64,000 nucleotides of DNA from the NCBI RefSeq assembly GCF_007992835.1, contig NZ_BKBA01000012.1:62001-126000 (forward strand), read 5' to 3'. This DNA comes from Knoellia locipacati (lineage in GTDB: Bacteria; Actinomycetota; Actinomycetes; Actinomycetales; Dermatophilaceae). Shown here in pieces: positions 26,264 to 34,936 of this stretch. Position 1 is the stretch's first letter. The number at the start of each line of letters is the position of its first letter. A program made the translations under genes and the position numbers. The notes under the pieces are model-generated. The model ran no database searches. It was not told the DNA's origin and worked only from the letters and a program-made list of their open reading frames with translations.

Positions 26264-27244
26264 TCAGGCGATCCGGACCCACGTCTGGCTCGCACCCGCG
26301 CCACGCGTCCTCAGGCAGGCGCCGGGCGGCGTCCGCGTCGTCATCGTGTCGTGGAGGATGACCAGCGAGGTGAACGCCAGGTGGCACGGCGGCGGCCCGG
26401 TTGCCGCATCGGGCTGGAAGACGGGAGGGCCCGCCCCGGGCATGACGACGCGCCCTGACTGGTCGGGGTCGCTCTTCCCGTCGCCGTCGTCGTCGAGGAC
26501 GTAGCGGAGGAGCTCGCCCCGCCAGGGGCGTCCCATGGCCAGCAGCGTCCCGCTCTCGACGTGCAGCCACACGCCTTCGACGAAGGTCGACTGCGGGAGG
26601 AAGCCCGGCTCGGTCGACGGTCGGGGCCGGCCGAGCTCCCCACCGAGGAAGGGCTGCGGCGAGACGCGCTCGAGGAGCGTCTCCTCGGTCTCCGGACCGA
26701 GTGCCGGGTCGCAGGTGGTCCGCTGTCCGGACAGCGCGGCGGACCCGGGGGCCACGATCCTGATCCGCACCGTCTCATCACAGCCGTCCTCGGTGTGCAC
26801 CGTGTAGAGGTCACCCGAGCGCGTGACGACCCGGTCCTTGAAGTCCGCCTCGAGGAAGTCGCCGGCGGTCGGGTCCACCGACACGCGGCCGTCCGCGACG
26901 AACGCCCAGACCCGACGGTTGTCGGGGACGGTCCGCCACGTGCCCACGAGCTCGGCCGGGACCAGCGGGCGGTCCGTGGTGGGCGGCCGGGCCGGGAGTC
27001 TCTCGGACCCCCTGTCGTCCCCGGTGACGGCCAGTGCACCGGCGACGGCCGCTGCGAGGACCGCGGCGGCGGCGACGAGACCCCACCGTTGGCGCCGGTG
27101 CCGCAACCCGACCGGACTGCGTCCGGGACCGGCCAGGGCAGCGACGAGGTCGCGCTCCATCCGGGCGACGTCGTCGTCGGCAACCGGGAGCGCGTCCACC
27201 GCGTCGTGGAGCGCCTCGCGCAGCCGCGCCTCCGTCGTGCTCAT
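26264..27244 (-). CDS. Membrane-anchored protein paired with ECF sigma factor
   Basis: The 326-aa protein has a cytosolic N-terminus of about 50 residues with an R-L-R-E-A-L-H-D-A-V-D start, one membrane helix (about 56-75) and an external domain of about 250 residues with two Cys pairs and an acidic D-D-D-G-D-G-K-S-D loop that could bind calcium. Its start overlaps the sigma factor stop by 4 nt, a position typical of anti-sigma factors or sensors, but no ZAS motif is visible. Confidence 0.7.
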   Translation of the reverse strand: MSTTEARLREALHDAVDALPVADDDVARMERDLVAALAGPGRSPVGLRHRRQRWGLVAAAAVLAAAVAGALAVTGDDRGSERLPARPPTTDRPLVPAELVGTWRTVPDNRRVWAFVADGRVSVDPTAGDFLEADFKDRVVTRSGDLYTVHTEDGCDETVRIRIVAPGSAALSGQRTTCDPALGPETEETLLERVSPQPFLGGELGRPRPSTEPGFLPQSTFVEGVWLHVESGTLLAMGRPWRGELLRYVLDDDGDGKSDPDQSGRVVMPGAGPPVFQPDAATGPPPCHLAFTSLVILHDTMTTRTPPGACLRTRGAGASQTWVRIA

Positions 27245-27798
27245 GGCGCCACCCCCATCCGGTCGTGCAGGGCGGCCAGGGCTCGGCTCGCGTGCTTCTT
27301 GACCGACCCCACCGAGATCTGGAGCAGGTCGGCGGTCTGCCGCTCGGTGAGGTCGAGGTAGTAGCGGCACACGATGACCTCACGCTGGCGCTGGGGCAGG
27401 TGGCGCACCTGCTCGACGATGCGCCGCGAGGCCTCGTGGGCCAGGGCTTCGTCCTCCGCGCCCGGCAGGGCCACGAGCTCGGGCCGGAGCGGCTCCGTCG
27501 CACGCACCCGTCGGGCGCGGTCCCGGTGCACGGACCGGCACCGGTTCACGACGGCGGCCCGCAGGTAGGCGTGGATCGCCGACCGGTCGCGCAGCGTCCG
27601 CCAGTGACGGTGCAGCGAGACGAAGGCGTCCTGCACGGCCTCCTCGGCCGCTCCCCGGTCCCCCGTCAGGGCGTAGCCGAGGCGGGTGAGGTCCGCGCAG
27701 TGCGTCCGGAAGAGGACGGTGAGCGCCTCCTCGCGCTCGAGGTCGGTGGCGGGGGCACCGGGCCCTCGCTCACCGACCGCTCGCAGGAGTGGACTCAC
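27241..27798 (-). CDS. ECF RNA polymerase sigma factor (SigE-like family)
   Basis: The 185-aa protein has region 2 (A-E-E-A-V-Q-D-A-F-V-S-L-H-R-H-W) and region 4 (L-P-Q-R-Q-R-E-V-I-V-C-R-Y-Y then L-T-E-R-Q-T-A-D-L-L and V-K-K-H-A-S-R-A-L). GTG 27798 is chosen because a GACTCT hexamer is 6 nt before it, though the frame is open 69 nt further up. It is co-transcribed with the membrane protein gene that overlaps its end. Confidence 0.88.
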   Translation of the reverse strand: MSPLLRAVGERGPGAPATDLEREEALTVLFRTHCADLTRLGYALTGDRGAAEEAVQDAFVSLHRHWRTLRDRSAIHAYLRAAVVNRCRSVHRDRARRVRATEPLRPELVALPGAEDEALAHEASRRIVEQVRHLPQRQREVIVCRYYLDLTERQTADLLQISVGSVKKHASRALAALHDRMGVAP

Positions 27799-27894
27799 AC
27801 CAGCAGAGTCGCACCGGCGGACCACAAGGTTGACCGCTGAGGCGAACTGGCACCGCTCGAGCGCCAAGCGGTCCTGCCAGTGCTCCTGCCGGGG

Positions 27895-28950
27895 TCAGAG
27901 CGAGATGAGGCCGTCCGCGCCGATGTGGGGGTTGTGCGCGGTCGGGACCCGCTCGGACTCCGGCGGCGGGCCGGGAGGGGTGCCGTCACCGAACGGCCGC
28001 CCACCGAGCGACTCGCGCCCGTGGAGCTCGGCCCAGCCCGACAGGTCCGGCCCCGCCGGGACGACCCCGGTCGGGTTGATGTCGCGGTGGACCTCGTAGT
28101 AGTGGCTCTTGATGTGCACGAAGTCGGTCGTGTCACCGAAGCCCGGCGTCTGGAAGAGGTCGCGGGCGTAGGCCCACAGGACCGGCATCTCGGTGAGCTT
28201 GGACCGGTTGCACTTGAAGTGGCCGTGGTAGACCGCGTCGAACCGTGCCAGGGTCGTGAAGAGCCGGACGTCGGCCTCGGTGATCGTGTCGCCGACGAGG
28301 TAGCGGCGGGTCGACAGGCGCTCCTCGAGCCAGTCGAGCGCGGTGAAGAGCCGCTCGTAGGCAGCGTCGTACGACTCCTGGGTCCCCGCGAACCCACAGC
28401 GGTAGACCCCGTTGTTGACCTCGGTGTAGACGCGCTTGTTGACCTCGTCGATCTCGGCGCGCAGGTGCTCGGGATAGAGGTCGGGGGCGCCGTCGCGGTG
28501 GAACTCGGTCCACTCCCCGGAGAGGTCGAGGGTGATCTGCGGGAAGTCGTTGGTGACGACTCCCCCGCTCGGCACGTCGACGATCGCGGGCACGGTGATG
28601 CCCTTGGGGTAGTCGGGGAACCGCGCGAGGTAGGCGTCCTTGATCCGCGGGATCCGCAGCACCGGGTCGAGCCCGTCGGGGTCGAGGTCGAAGGTCCACG
28701 AGTCCGAGTCGTGCGTCGGACCGCAGATGCCCATCGAGATCGCGTCCTCGAGCCCGAGCAGCCGGCGCACGATGATCGCGCGGTTGGCCCACGGGCAGGC
28801 GCGCGCGACGACGAGTCGGTAGCGCCCCGCCTCGACGGGCCACTGCTCACCCCCGCGCGTGATGCGGTCCTCGATGTATGCCGTGTCGCGGTTGTAGTCC
28901 GCCTCGACGTAGGTGCCCTGCCGGGTGTCCGTGGTGCCGTCGGTGCCCAT
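27895..28950 (-). CDS. Glutathionyl-hydroquinone-reductase-like (Xi-class GST)
   Basis: The 351-aa protein is an ECM4/YqjG-type enzyme: the active-site C-P-W-A-N-R loop near residue 52, a thioredoxin-like N-terminal domain with V-P-A-I-V-D, and an all-helical C-terminal domain (N-N-G-V-Y-R-C-G-F-A and Y-L-V-G-D-T-I-T-E-A-D-V-R-L-F). Actinobacteria use mycothiol rather than glutathione, so the natural conjugate may be mycothionyl. It begins 2 nt after the M20 peptidase stop. Confidence 0.92.
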   Translation of the reverse strand: MGTDGTTDTRQGTYVEADYNRDTAYIEDRITRGGEQWPVEAGRYRLVVARACPWANRAIIVRRLLGLEDAISMGICGPTHDSDSWTFDLDPDGLDPVLRIPRIKDAYLARFPDYPKGITVPAIVDVPSGGVVTNDFPQITLDLSGEWTEFHRDGAPDLYPEHLRAEIDEVNKRVYTEVNNGVYRCGFAGTQESYDAAYERLFTALDWLEERLSTRRYLVGDTITEADVRLFTTLARFDAVYHGHFKCNRSKLTEMPVLWAYARDLFQTPGFGDTTDFVHIKSHYYEVHRDINPTGVVPAGPDLSGWAELHGRESLGGRPFGDGTPPGPPPESERVPTAHNPHIGADGLISL

Positions 28951-28952
28951 GG

Positions 28953-30326
28953 TCAGCCCCTCCCCATGGCGCCGAGACGCGCGAAGAGGACGGCCTCTGC
29001 CACGCACACCCTCTCGAACTCGCCGAGGTGCAGCGACTCGTTGGCGCCGTGGGCGCGGGTGTCCGGGTCCTCGACGCCGGTGACGAGGATGGCCGCGTCC
29101 GGGAAGCGCTCGGCGAACGCCGCGACGAACGGGATCGACCCGCCGACGCCGATGTCGACCGGCTGAGTGCCCCACGCGTCGGCGAAGGCCGCCCGCGCCT
29201 GGTCGTAGACCGGGCCACTGGCGTTGGCGGCGAACCCTGAGCCCTGGTCGTCGAGCGTGACCTCGACCTTGGCCCCCCACGGAGCGTGCTCACGCAGGTG
29301 CTTCTCGAGCGCGGCGAACGCCTCGGTCGGCACCTCGTCGGCGGCGATGCGCATCGAGAGCTTGGCCGACGCACTCGGCACGAGGGTGTTGGAGGACTTC
29401 TCGACCGACGGTGCGTTGATGCCGATGGTCGTGAGGGACGGCTTGGTCCACATGCGCGAGAGCAGCGAGCCCGAGCCGATCGTCGACACCCCGTCGAGCA
29501 GACCGGACTCCTCGCGCAGCCGCTCCTCGGAGAAATCGAGGTCGGCCGCCTCGCCGGACTTGAGCCCGGCGACGGCGACGTTGCCCTCGTCGTCGTGCAA
29601 CGTCGCGATGAGGCGGACGAGCGCCGTGATCGCATCCGGCACGGCGCCACCGAACATGCCGGAGTGGACGCCGTGGTCGAGCGTGGACACCGTGACGACG
29701 ACGCGGACCAGACCGCGCAGGGTGGTCGTGAGGGCCGGCGTGCCGATGTCCCAGTTCATCGAGTCGGCGAGGACGATCGCGTCGGCGGCGAGCTTGTCGC
29801 CGTGCCGCTCGAGGATGGTGAGCAGCGAGTCCGAGCCGACCTCCTCCTCGCCCTCGACGAACACGGTGACACCGACCGGCAGCTTCCCGGAGTGTGCGCG
29901 CAGGGCGGCGATGTGGGCCATGACCCCGGCCTTGTCGTCGGCGGCGCCGCGGCCGTAGAGGCGGCCGTCGCGCTCGGTCGGCTCGAAGGGCGGGCTGTCC
30001 CAGTCGGCGTCGTCGCCGGGCGGCTGGACGTCGTGGTGGGCATAGAGGAGCACGGTCGGCGCACCCTCCGGTCCGTCGATGTGGCCGATGACCGCGGGCG
30101 CCCCTCCCTCACGGACGATCTCGACCTCGAGGCCCTCGGCGCGCAGCAGCTCGGCGGTCGCCAGCGCCGAGGCGTCGACGTGGGCCTGGTCGAAGGCGGG
30201 CAGCGAGACGCTGGGGATCCGGGTCAGCGCCTCGAGGTCGGTGCGCAGCTGCGGCATGAGCCCACGGACGGTCTCGCGCAGGCCGGAGAGCTCGTCGTGG
30301 TCGGTCGGGTCGTTGAAGTCGGTCAC
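28953..30326 (-). CDS. M20-family zinc dipeptidase
   Basis: The 457-aa protein has all co-catalytic zinc residues of M20 peptidases: Y-A-H-H-D-V-Q-P-P-G, G-A-A-D-D-K-A-G, E-G-E-E-E-V-G-S and a final H-G-A-N-E-S. The lid domain lies between about 200 and 330. It hydrolyses short peptides in the cytosol. GTG 30326 is supported by TAGGGT 7 nt upstream. Confidence 0.92.
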   Translation of the reverse strand: MTDFNDPTDHDELSGLRETVRGLMPQLRTDLEALTRIPSVSLPAFDQAHVDASALATAELLRAEGLEVEIVREGGAPAVIGHIDGPEGAPTVLLYAHHDVQPPGDDADWDSPPFEPTERDGRLYGRGAADDKAGVMAHIAALRAHSGKLPVGVTVFVEGEEEVGSDSLLTILERHGDKLAADAIVLADSMNWDIGTPALTTTLRGLVRVVVTVSTLDHGVHSGMFGGAVPDAITALVRLIATLHDDEGNVAVAGLKSGEAADLDFSEERLREESGLLDGVSTIGSGSLLSRMWTKPSLTTIGINAPSVEKSSNTLVPSASAKLSMRIAADEVPTEAFAALEKHLREHAPWGAKVEVTLDDQGSGFAANASGPVYDQARAAFADAWGTQPVDIGVGGSIPFVAAFAERFPDAAILVTGVEDPDTRAHGANESLHLGEFERVCVAEAVLFARLGAMGRG

Positions 30327-30333
30327 GCTCCCG

Positions 30334-30339
30334 ACCCTA
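30334..30339 (-). promoter_or_regulatory. -10 hexamer TAGGGT, leaderless type
   Basis: On the minus strand it ends 7 nt before the M20 peptidase GTG. Confidence 0.55.
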
Positions 30340-30378
30340 CTCAGCGGGAGGCGACGAGGAGGACCCAGCCGGACGGCA

Positions 30379-30384
30379 TACACT
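30379..30384 (+). promoter_or_regulatory. -10 hexamer TACACT overlapping CGGCATAC
   Basis: It ends 6 nt before the DUF3043 GTG. The octamer copy at 30374-30381 supplies the first three bases of the hexamer. Confidence 0.55.
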
Positions 30385-30390
30385 CAGTCG

Positions 30391-30972
30391 GTGTTCGGAC
30401 GCAGCAAGACCACCAACGAAGAGCTCGCGGAGCAGACCGTCGCGACGTCCCGCGAGGGCGCCAAGAACCGCCCCACGCCCAAGCGGCGCGAGCAGGAGGC
30501 GGCACGCCGACGCCCCTTGGTCGAGACCGACCGCAAGAAGGCGCGCAACGCCGACCGCAGCAAGCGGCGCGAGCAGATGGCCAAGCAGCGCCAGGCCATG
30601 CTCACCGGTGACGAGACGCACCTGCCGCCGCGCGACAAGGGCCCGGCCAAGCGCTTCATCCGCGACTACGTCGACGCCCGCTGGGGCATCGGCGAGTTCA
30701 TGCTGCCCGTCATGCTAATCGTGCTCGCGCTGTCGTTCGTGCGTCAGTCGTGGGCGATGCTCATCGTCTTCGTCATGGTCTACGGCCTCATCGCCGCCGC
30801 CGTCATCGACACGTTCCTCATGTGGCGACGCGTGAGGAGGAAGCTCGTCGCGAAGTTCGGCGAGTCCGCGGTGGCCCGCGGCGACGGCTTCTACGCCGCC
30901 ATGCGCGCCTTCCAGATGCGGCGCACCCGGATGCCGCGCCCGATCGTGGCGCGCGGCAGCTACCCCAGCTGA
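30391..30972 (+). CDS. DUF3043 membrane protein
   Basis: The 193-aa protein has a long, very basic N-terminal half (many K-R and R-R-E-Q repeats), the conserved segment D-K-G-P-A-K-R-F-I-R-D-Y-V-D-A-R, two membrane helices (about 105-150) and a basic tail. This is the actinobacterial DUF3043 family (M. tuberculosis Rv2206). Function unknown. Confidence 0.9.
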   Translation: MFGRSKTTNEELAEQTVATSREGAKNRPTPKRREQEAARRRPLVETDRKKARNADRSKRREQMAKQRQAMLTGDETHLPPRDKGPAKRFIRDYVDARWGIGEFMLPVMLIVLALSFVRQSWAMLIVFVMVYGLIAAAVIDTFLMWRRVRRKLVAKFGESAVARGDGFYAAMRAFQMRRTRMPRPIVARGSYPS

Positions 30973-30982
30973 CAGCACCCGA

Positions 30983-31029
30983 CTCATTGCCCCACGACGA
31001 GGCCTCGGGCCTCCTCGTGGGGCAATGAG
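30983..31029. terminator. Bidirectional terminator, 20-bp stem
   Basis: CTCATTGCCCCACGA is the outer part of a stem with one mismatch in 20 pairs and a 7-nt loop, between the convergent DUF3043 gene and the small gene at 31045. Its outer ATTGCCC resembles the hairpin at 34526. Confidence 0.87.
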
Positions 31030-31044
31030 CTGGGAGGGGCGGGG

Positions 31045-31260
31045 TCAGACCGAGGCGTCCAGCGGCATCGGTCCGTAGACGTGTCCGCCGTCGCGGTGCA
31101 GCGTCACCGCGGCGACGTCGGCCTCGGCCAGCTCGCGCCACACCTCGCCGAACCAGTTCTCGGCGTCCGACTGCGTCGGGAAGGCGGTGTCGGTCGTCGG
31201 CTCGCCGGTGACGGCAGCGCCGTCGGCGTCCTCGTAGGTCCAGGTCCAGGCCTCGGTCAC
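31045..31260 (-). CDS. Small conserved acidic protein
   Basis: The 71-aa protein is acidic, with W-T-W-T-Y-E near the start and D-A-E-N-W-F-G-E-V-W-R-E-L in the middle. Its GTG overlaps the OsmC stop by 4 nt, so it is the third gene of the gcvT operon. No motif gives a function. Confidence 0.75.
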   Translation of the reverse strand: MTEAWTWTYEDADGAAVTGEPTTDTAFPTQSDAENWFGEVWRELAEADVAAVTLHRDGGHVYGPMPLDASV

Positions 31261-31766
31261 GATGCGTTCTCCTCTGGTGTGGTCGGTGCGGACGCCGCCC
31301 CGGCCACCTCGACGGTCGGCTCGAGGACGACCTCCGAGGTGAGCGAGCTGGCGATGAAGCAGCCCTCGTGGGCCTCGTGCATGAGCTCGTCGAAGCGGCT
31401 GACGTCGCTGCCGGCGGCGACGAGGACCTTGGGACGCAGCGTGATGCGGGTGACGCGCATCGGCTTCTCGCGTGCGGGCATGAGCCCCTCGGCGTCGTCG
31501 GTGTAGTCGAGGACGTCGAGCCCTGCCGTCGCCGCCACGTGGAGGAACGACAGCATCTGGCACGAGCTCGCGGCGAGGACGAGCAGCTGCTCGGGGTTGG
31601 CCCGGGTCGCGTCCCCGCGGAAGTGCGGGTCGGCACTGAGCGCGAACGACCCCGCGGCCGGCGGCACCGCCCCTTCGTGGTTGCGCGTGTATGCCGTGTA
31701 GCCACCGCCGGTCGAGCCCTCCGACCCGTCCCAGGCGAGGGTGGCGCGATAGGTGTGGTCAGCCAT
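31257..31766 (-). CDS. OsmC/Ohr-family protein
   Basis: The 169-aa protein has the OsmC fold landmarks N-P-E-Q-L-L-V-L-A-A-S-S-C-Q-M-L with the first reactive Cys and H-E-G-C-F-I-A with the second. The Cys pair is the peroxidatic centre of organic hydroperoxide reductases. It lies 10 nt after gcvT on the same transcript. Confidence 0.88.
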   Translation of the reverse strand: MADHTYRATLAWDGSEGSTGGGYTAYTRNHEGAVPPAAGSFALSADPHFRGDATRANPEQLLVLAASSCQMLSFLHVAATAGLDVLDYTDDAEGLMPAREKPMRVTRITLRPKVLVAAGSDVSRFDELMHEAHEGCFIASSLTSEVVLEPTVEVAGAASAPTTPEENAS

Positions 31767-31776
31767 GCCGGGCCCC

Positions 31777-32889
31777 TCAGGACTCGCGGACGCCGACCTC
31801 GACGAACGGGGGCTTGGTCACCGTCGCCGGGACCTCACGGCCACGCACGTCGATGACGACCTCGTCGCCGACCGCGACCGAGCGCTCGAGCTGGGCCAGG
31901 GCGATGCCCTCCTTGCGGGTCGGGCTGAACGTCCCGGAGGTCACCTCGCCGACGACCTCGCCGTCCTTGAGGACGGAGCAGTGCGCGCGCGGGATGCCGC
32001 GACCGGTGACGACGAGACCACGGTTGAGACGCGAGGTCTTGGCGGCGCGCTGCTCGGCGAGCGCCTCCTTGCCCCAGAACGTGTCCTTGTCCCAACCGAC
32101 GGCCCACGCGGCGCCGGCCATGACGGGCGTGATCTCGGTGCTGAGGTCGTTGCCGTGCAGCGGGTAGCCCATCTCGGTGCGGAGGGTGTCGCGCGCGCCG
32201 AGACCGGCCGGCATACCCCCCTGGTCCGCGACCGCGGAGGCGAGGGCGTCCCAGAGACCCGCCGCGGCGCCCCAGGTCGGCACGAGCTCGTAGCCGCGCT
32301 CACCGGTGTAGCCGGTGCGGCACACGATGACCGGCTGGCCCTCCCACTCGGTCTCGGCGAACGACATGTAGTCGTGGTCGACGGGGAGCCCGAGGGACGT
32401 GAGGACCTCGTCGCTGCGCGGACCCTGGACGGCGAAGACGGCATACGCGTCGTGGAGGTTCTCGACCTCGATGCCCTCGGGGGCGGCCGCGCGGAGCAGC
32501 TCGACGACGGCCGTGGTGTTGGCCGCGTTGGGGATGAGGAAGACGTCCTCGTCGCTGCGGACGTAGGCGATGAGGTCGTCGACGACACCGCCGTCGTCCT
32601 GGCAGCACATCGTGTACTGGGCCTGGCCGGGGCCGATGCGGCGCAGGTCGTTGGTGAGGCAGGCGTTGACGAAGTCGACCGCGCTCACGTCGCCGGCGCG
32701 GCCGCTGACGCGGGCCTTGCCGAGGTGGCTCACGTCGAAGAGGCCGACCCGCTCGCGCACCGAGGTGTGCTCGGCGACGACGCCGCCGCCGGGGTACTCG
32801 ATCGGCATCTCCCACCCGCCGAAGTCGGCCATCTTGGCGCCGAGGGCGACGTGACGGTCATGGACGGGAGAGTGCAGCAGATCGGTCAT
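31777..32889 (-). CDS. gcvT: Aminomethyltransferase (glycine cleavage T protein)
   Basis: The 370-aa protein transfers the methylene group from the aminomethyl-lipoyl H protein to tetrahydrofolate. Family landmarks: [30 protein letters not shown] and [11 protein letters not shown]. The other gcv genes are not in the window. H protein carries lipoate, made by lipB/lipA further on. Confidence 0.95.
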   Translation of the reverse strand: MTDLLHSPVHDRHVALGAKMADFGGWEMPIEYPGGGVVAEHTSVRERVGLFDVSHLGKARVSGRAGDVSAVDFVNACLTNDLRRIGPGQAQYTMCCQDDGGVVDDLIAYVRSDEDVFLIPNAANTTAVVELLRAAAPEGIEVENLHDAYAVFAVQGPRSDEVLTSLGLPVDHDYMSFAETEWEGQPVIVCRTGYTGERGYELVPTWGAAAGLWDALASAVADQGGMPAGLGARDTLRTEMGYPLHGNDLSTEITPVMAGAAWAVGWDKDTFWGKEALAEQRAAKTSRLNRGLVVTGRGIPRAHCSVLKDGEVVGEVTSGTFSPTRKEGIALAQLERSVAVGDEVVIDVRGREVPATVTKPPFVEVGVRES

Positions 32890-32895
32890 GTGGGC

Positions 32896-32901
32896 ACGCT
32901 A
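32896..32901 (-). promoter_or_regulatory. -10 hexamer TAGCGT, leaderless type
   Basis: On the minus strand it ends 6 nt before the gcvT ATG. Confidence 0.55.
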
Positions 32902-32928
32902 TCGCGCGGCCCGGATGACCGTCACGGC

Positions 32929-32934
32929 TAGGGT
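32929..32934 (+). promoter_or_regulatory. -10 hexamer TAGGGT for pepA
   Basis: It lies 56 nt before the pepA GTG, leaving a leader with a real AGGAG site, in contrast to the leaderless starts elsewhere in the window. Confidence 0.5.
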
Positions 32935-32990
32935 GCGACGCGAAGGGGCGACGATCTCGCCCGCCCGCAGACCTGTCAGGAGTGACCGCA

Positions 32991-34511
32991 GTGCCCAGCC
33001 TGAACCTCTCCACCCGCGACCTCGCGACGCTCAAGGTCGACGCCCTCGTCGTCGGCTCCGTCTCCACCGGCTCCGGTGCCGAGCTGGCGTCCGGCCACGG
33101 CCTGCCCAAGGCCGCCGCGAGGCACCTCGACGCCGTCCTCTCCGACCTCGAGGCGAAGGGCAAGCCGGGCGAGGTCGTCCGCGTCGTCGCCGTCCCCGAC
33201 GTCGACGCCACGGCCGTCGTCGTCACCGGTCTCGGCCCCGCCGCCGAGGTCACCCCCGACGTCCTGCGTGCCGCTGCCGGCTCCGCGCTTCGCTCGGTCG
33301 CGACCAAGTCGTCGGTCGCCGTCGGTCTGCCCGCCACCGACGAGGCTGCGCTCGCGGCCGTCGCCGACGGTGCGTATGCCGGGTGCTACACCTTCGACGC
33401 CTCCTCCACCCGGGTGTCGGTCGGCTCGAAGAAGACCGCGGCTCCCGCGTCCACCGGTCCCAAGGTCACGGTCGTCTCGACGCTGGGCCAGGGCAAGTCG
33501 GTCAAGGCCGCCGTCGAGCGCGCCGCCGTCATCGGCTCCGCCCGCGACCTCGCGCGCGACCTCGTCAACACGCCGCCCAACCTCCTCACGCCGCAGACCT
33601 TCGTCGAGCGCGTCAAGGCCGCCGTCGCCGCGTCGTCGGGCAAGGTCTCGGTCTCCGTCCTCGACGAGAAGGCCCTCGCCAAGGGCGGCTTCGGTGGCAT
33701 CGTCGGCGTCGGCCAGGGCTCGGCCAACCCGCCGCGCATCGTGACGATGACCTACTCCCCCAGCGGTCGTGGCGCCAAGGGCGGCTCCGTCGCCCTCGTC
33801 GGCAAGGGCATCACCTTCGACTCGGGTGGCCTGTGCATCAAGCCGGCGGCCGGCATGCTCACGATGAAGTCCGACATGGCCGGTGCTGCCGCCGTCGCAG
33901 CGGCCGTCCTCGCGGCCGCCGAGCTCGGTGGGCCCGTCGCGGTCACCGGCTACCTCTGCCTCGCCGAGAACATGCCGAGCGGCACCGCCCAGCGTCCCGG
34001 TGACGTCGTGACGATGCGCAACGGCACGACCGTCGAGATCATCGACACCGACGCCGAGGGACGCATGGTCCTCGGTGACGGCATCTGCCTCGCGAGCGAG
34101 GCCAAGCCCGACGTCATCGTCGACATCGCGACCCTCACGGGTGCGCAGATGGTCGCCCTCGGCAGCCGCGTCGCGGGTGTCATGGGCAACGACGACACCT
34201 TCCGCTCGGCGGTCGTCGACGCCGGCGCCGCCGAGGGCGAGGACTCGTGGCCGATGCCGCTGCCGCGCGAGCTGCGCGCCGGGCTCGACTCGGTCGTCGC
34301 CGACCTCGCGCACAAGGCCGACCGCTGGGGCGGCATGCTCACCGCCGGCCTGTTCCTCCAGGAGTTCGTCGGCGAGGGCATCGACTGGGCGCACGTCGAC
34401 ATCGCCGGCCCGTCGTTCAACGAGAAGGGTGCCGACGGCGCGACCCCCAAGGGCGGCACCGGCTACGGCGTCGCCACGCTCGTGCGGCTCATCGAGTCCC
34501 GCACCGCCTGA
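32991..34511 (+). CDS. pepA: Leucyl aminopeptidase (M17)
   Basis: The 506-aa M17 peptidase has the active-site sequences G-K-G-I-T-F-D-S-G-G, M-K-S-D-M-A-G-A-A and D-T-D-A-E-G-R-M-V-L (signature N-T-D-A-E-G-R with D for N). It removes N-terminal residues in the cytosol using two metal ions and forms hexamers. GTG 32991 follows AGGAG by 8 nt; a GTG 9 nt earlier is less well placed. Confidence 0.95.
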   Translation: MPSLNLSTRDLATLKVDALVVGSVSTGSGAELASGHGLPKAAARHLDAVLSDLEAKGKPGEVVRVVAVPDVDATAVVVTGLGPAAEVTPDVLRAAAGSALRSVATKSSVAVGLPATDEAALAAVADGAYAGCYTFDASSTRVSVGSKKTAAPASTGPKVTVVSTLGQGKSVKAAVERAAVIGSARDLARDLVNTPPNLLTPQTFVERVKAAVAASSGKVSVSVLDEKALAKGGFGGIVGVGQGSANPPRIVTMTYSPSGRGAKGGSVALVGKGITFDSGGLCIKPAAGMLTMKSDMAGAAAVAAAVLAAAELGGPVAVTGYLCLAENMPSGTAQRPGDVVTMRNGTTVEIIDTDAEGRMVLGDGICLASEAKPDVIVDIATLTGAQMVALGSRVAGVMGNDDTFRSAVVDAGAAEGEDSWPMPLPRELRAGLDSVVADLAHKADRWGGMLTAGLFLQEFVGEGIDWAHVDIAGPSFNEKGADGATPKGGTGYGVATLVRLIESRTA

Positions 34512-34525
34512 AAAACCCCCAGACG

Positions 34526-34598
34526 CACTGATTGCCCGTTCGGGCCCCTTGACGCCGCGGTTCTCCGCAGCGTGCCGGGCCCGAACGGGCAATCAGTG
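34526..34598. terminator. Bidirectional hairpin, 22-bp perfect stem
   Basis: Arms 34526-34547 and 34577-34598 are perfect complements (CACTGATTGCCCGTTCGGGC..) with a 29-nt loop, between convergent pepA and the DUF5302 gene. The stem is longer than needed for termination. Confidence 0.85.
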
Positions 34599-34604
34599 AG
34601 TGCG

Positions 34605-34796
34605 TCAGCCGGACTTGCGGCGGAACATCTGGTCGCGGCCGGAGGTCTCGGGACCGTGGCCGTGGTCGACCTTGGAGCGCTCCGAGGTGTCGGAGACGTC
34701 GGCGCCGCCGTGCGCGTGCTTCTTGTCCAGAGCCTCTCGGAACTTCTTCTTCATGTCCTCGCTCGGGGTCGGGCGCGGACTCTTCGAATCGGACAC
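34605..34796 (-). CDS. DUF5302-like small basic protein
   Basis: The 63-aa protein reads M-K-K-K-F-R-E-A-L-D-K-K in the middle and ends D-Q-M-F-R-R-K-S-G, the pattern of the actinobacterial DUF5302 family. GTG 34796 follows AGGAGG by 4-5 nt. It is highly charged and probably disordered. Function unknown. Confidence 0.8.
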   Translation of the reverse strand: MSDSKSPRPTPSEDMKKKFREALDKKHAHGGADVSDTSERSKVDHGHGPETSGRDQMFRRKSG

Positions 34797-34936
34797 GGGG
34801 CCTCCTGGATCGGTGGTGCGGTCTCCCTCACTCTCGCACGGCGGCGGTCGCGACTGCCACAGGCTTTGCGACACGCGAGCTCTGCGACGCGGAAGTCGCC
34901 AACACCGGGACGCCGACCCCGCGCGGGTGCGATCTT

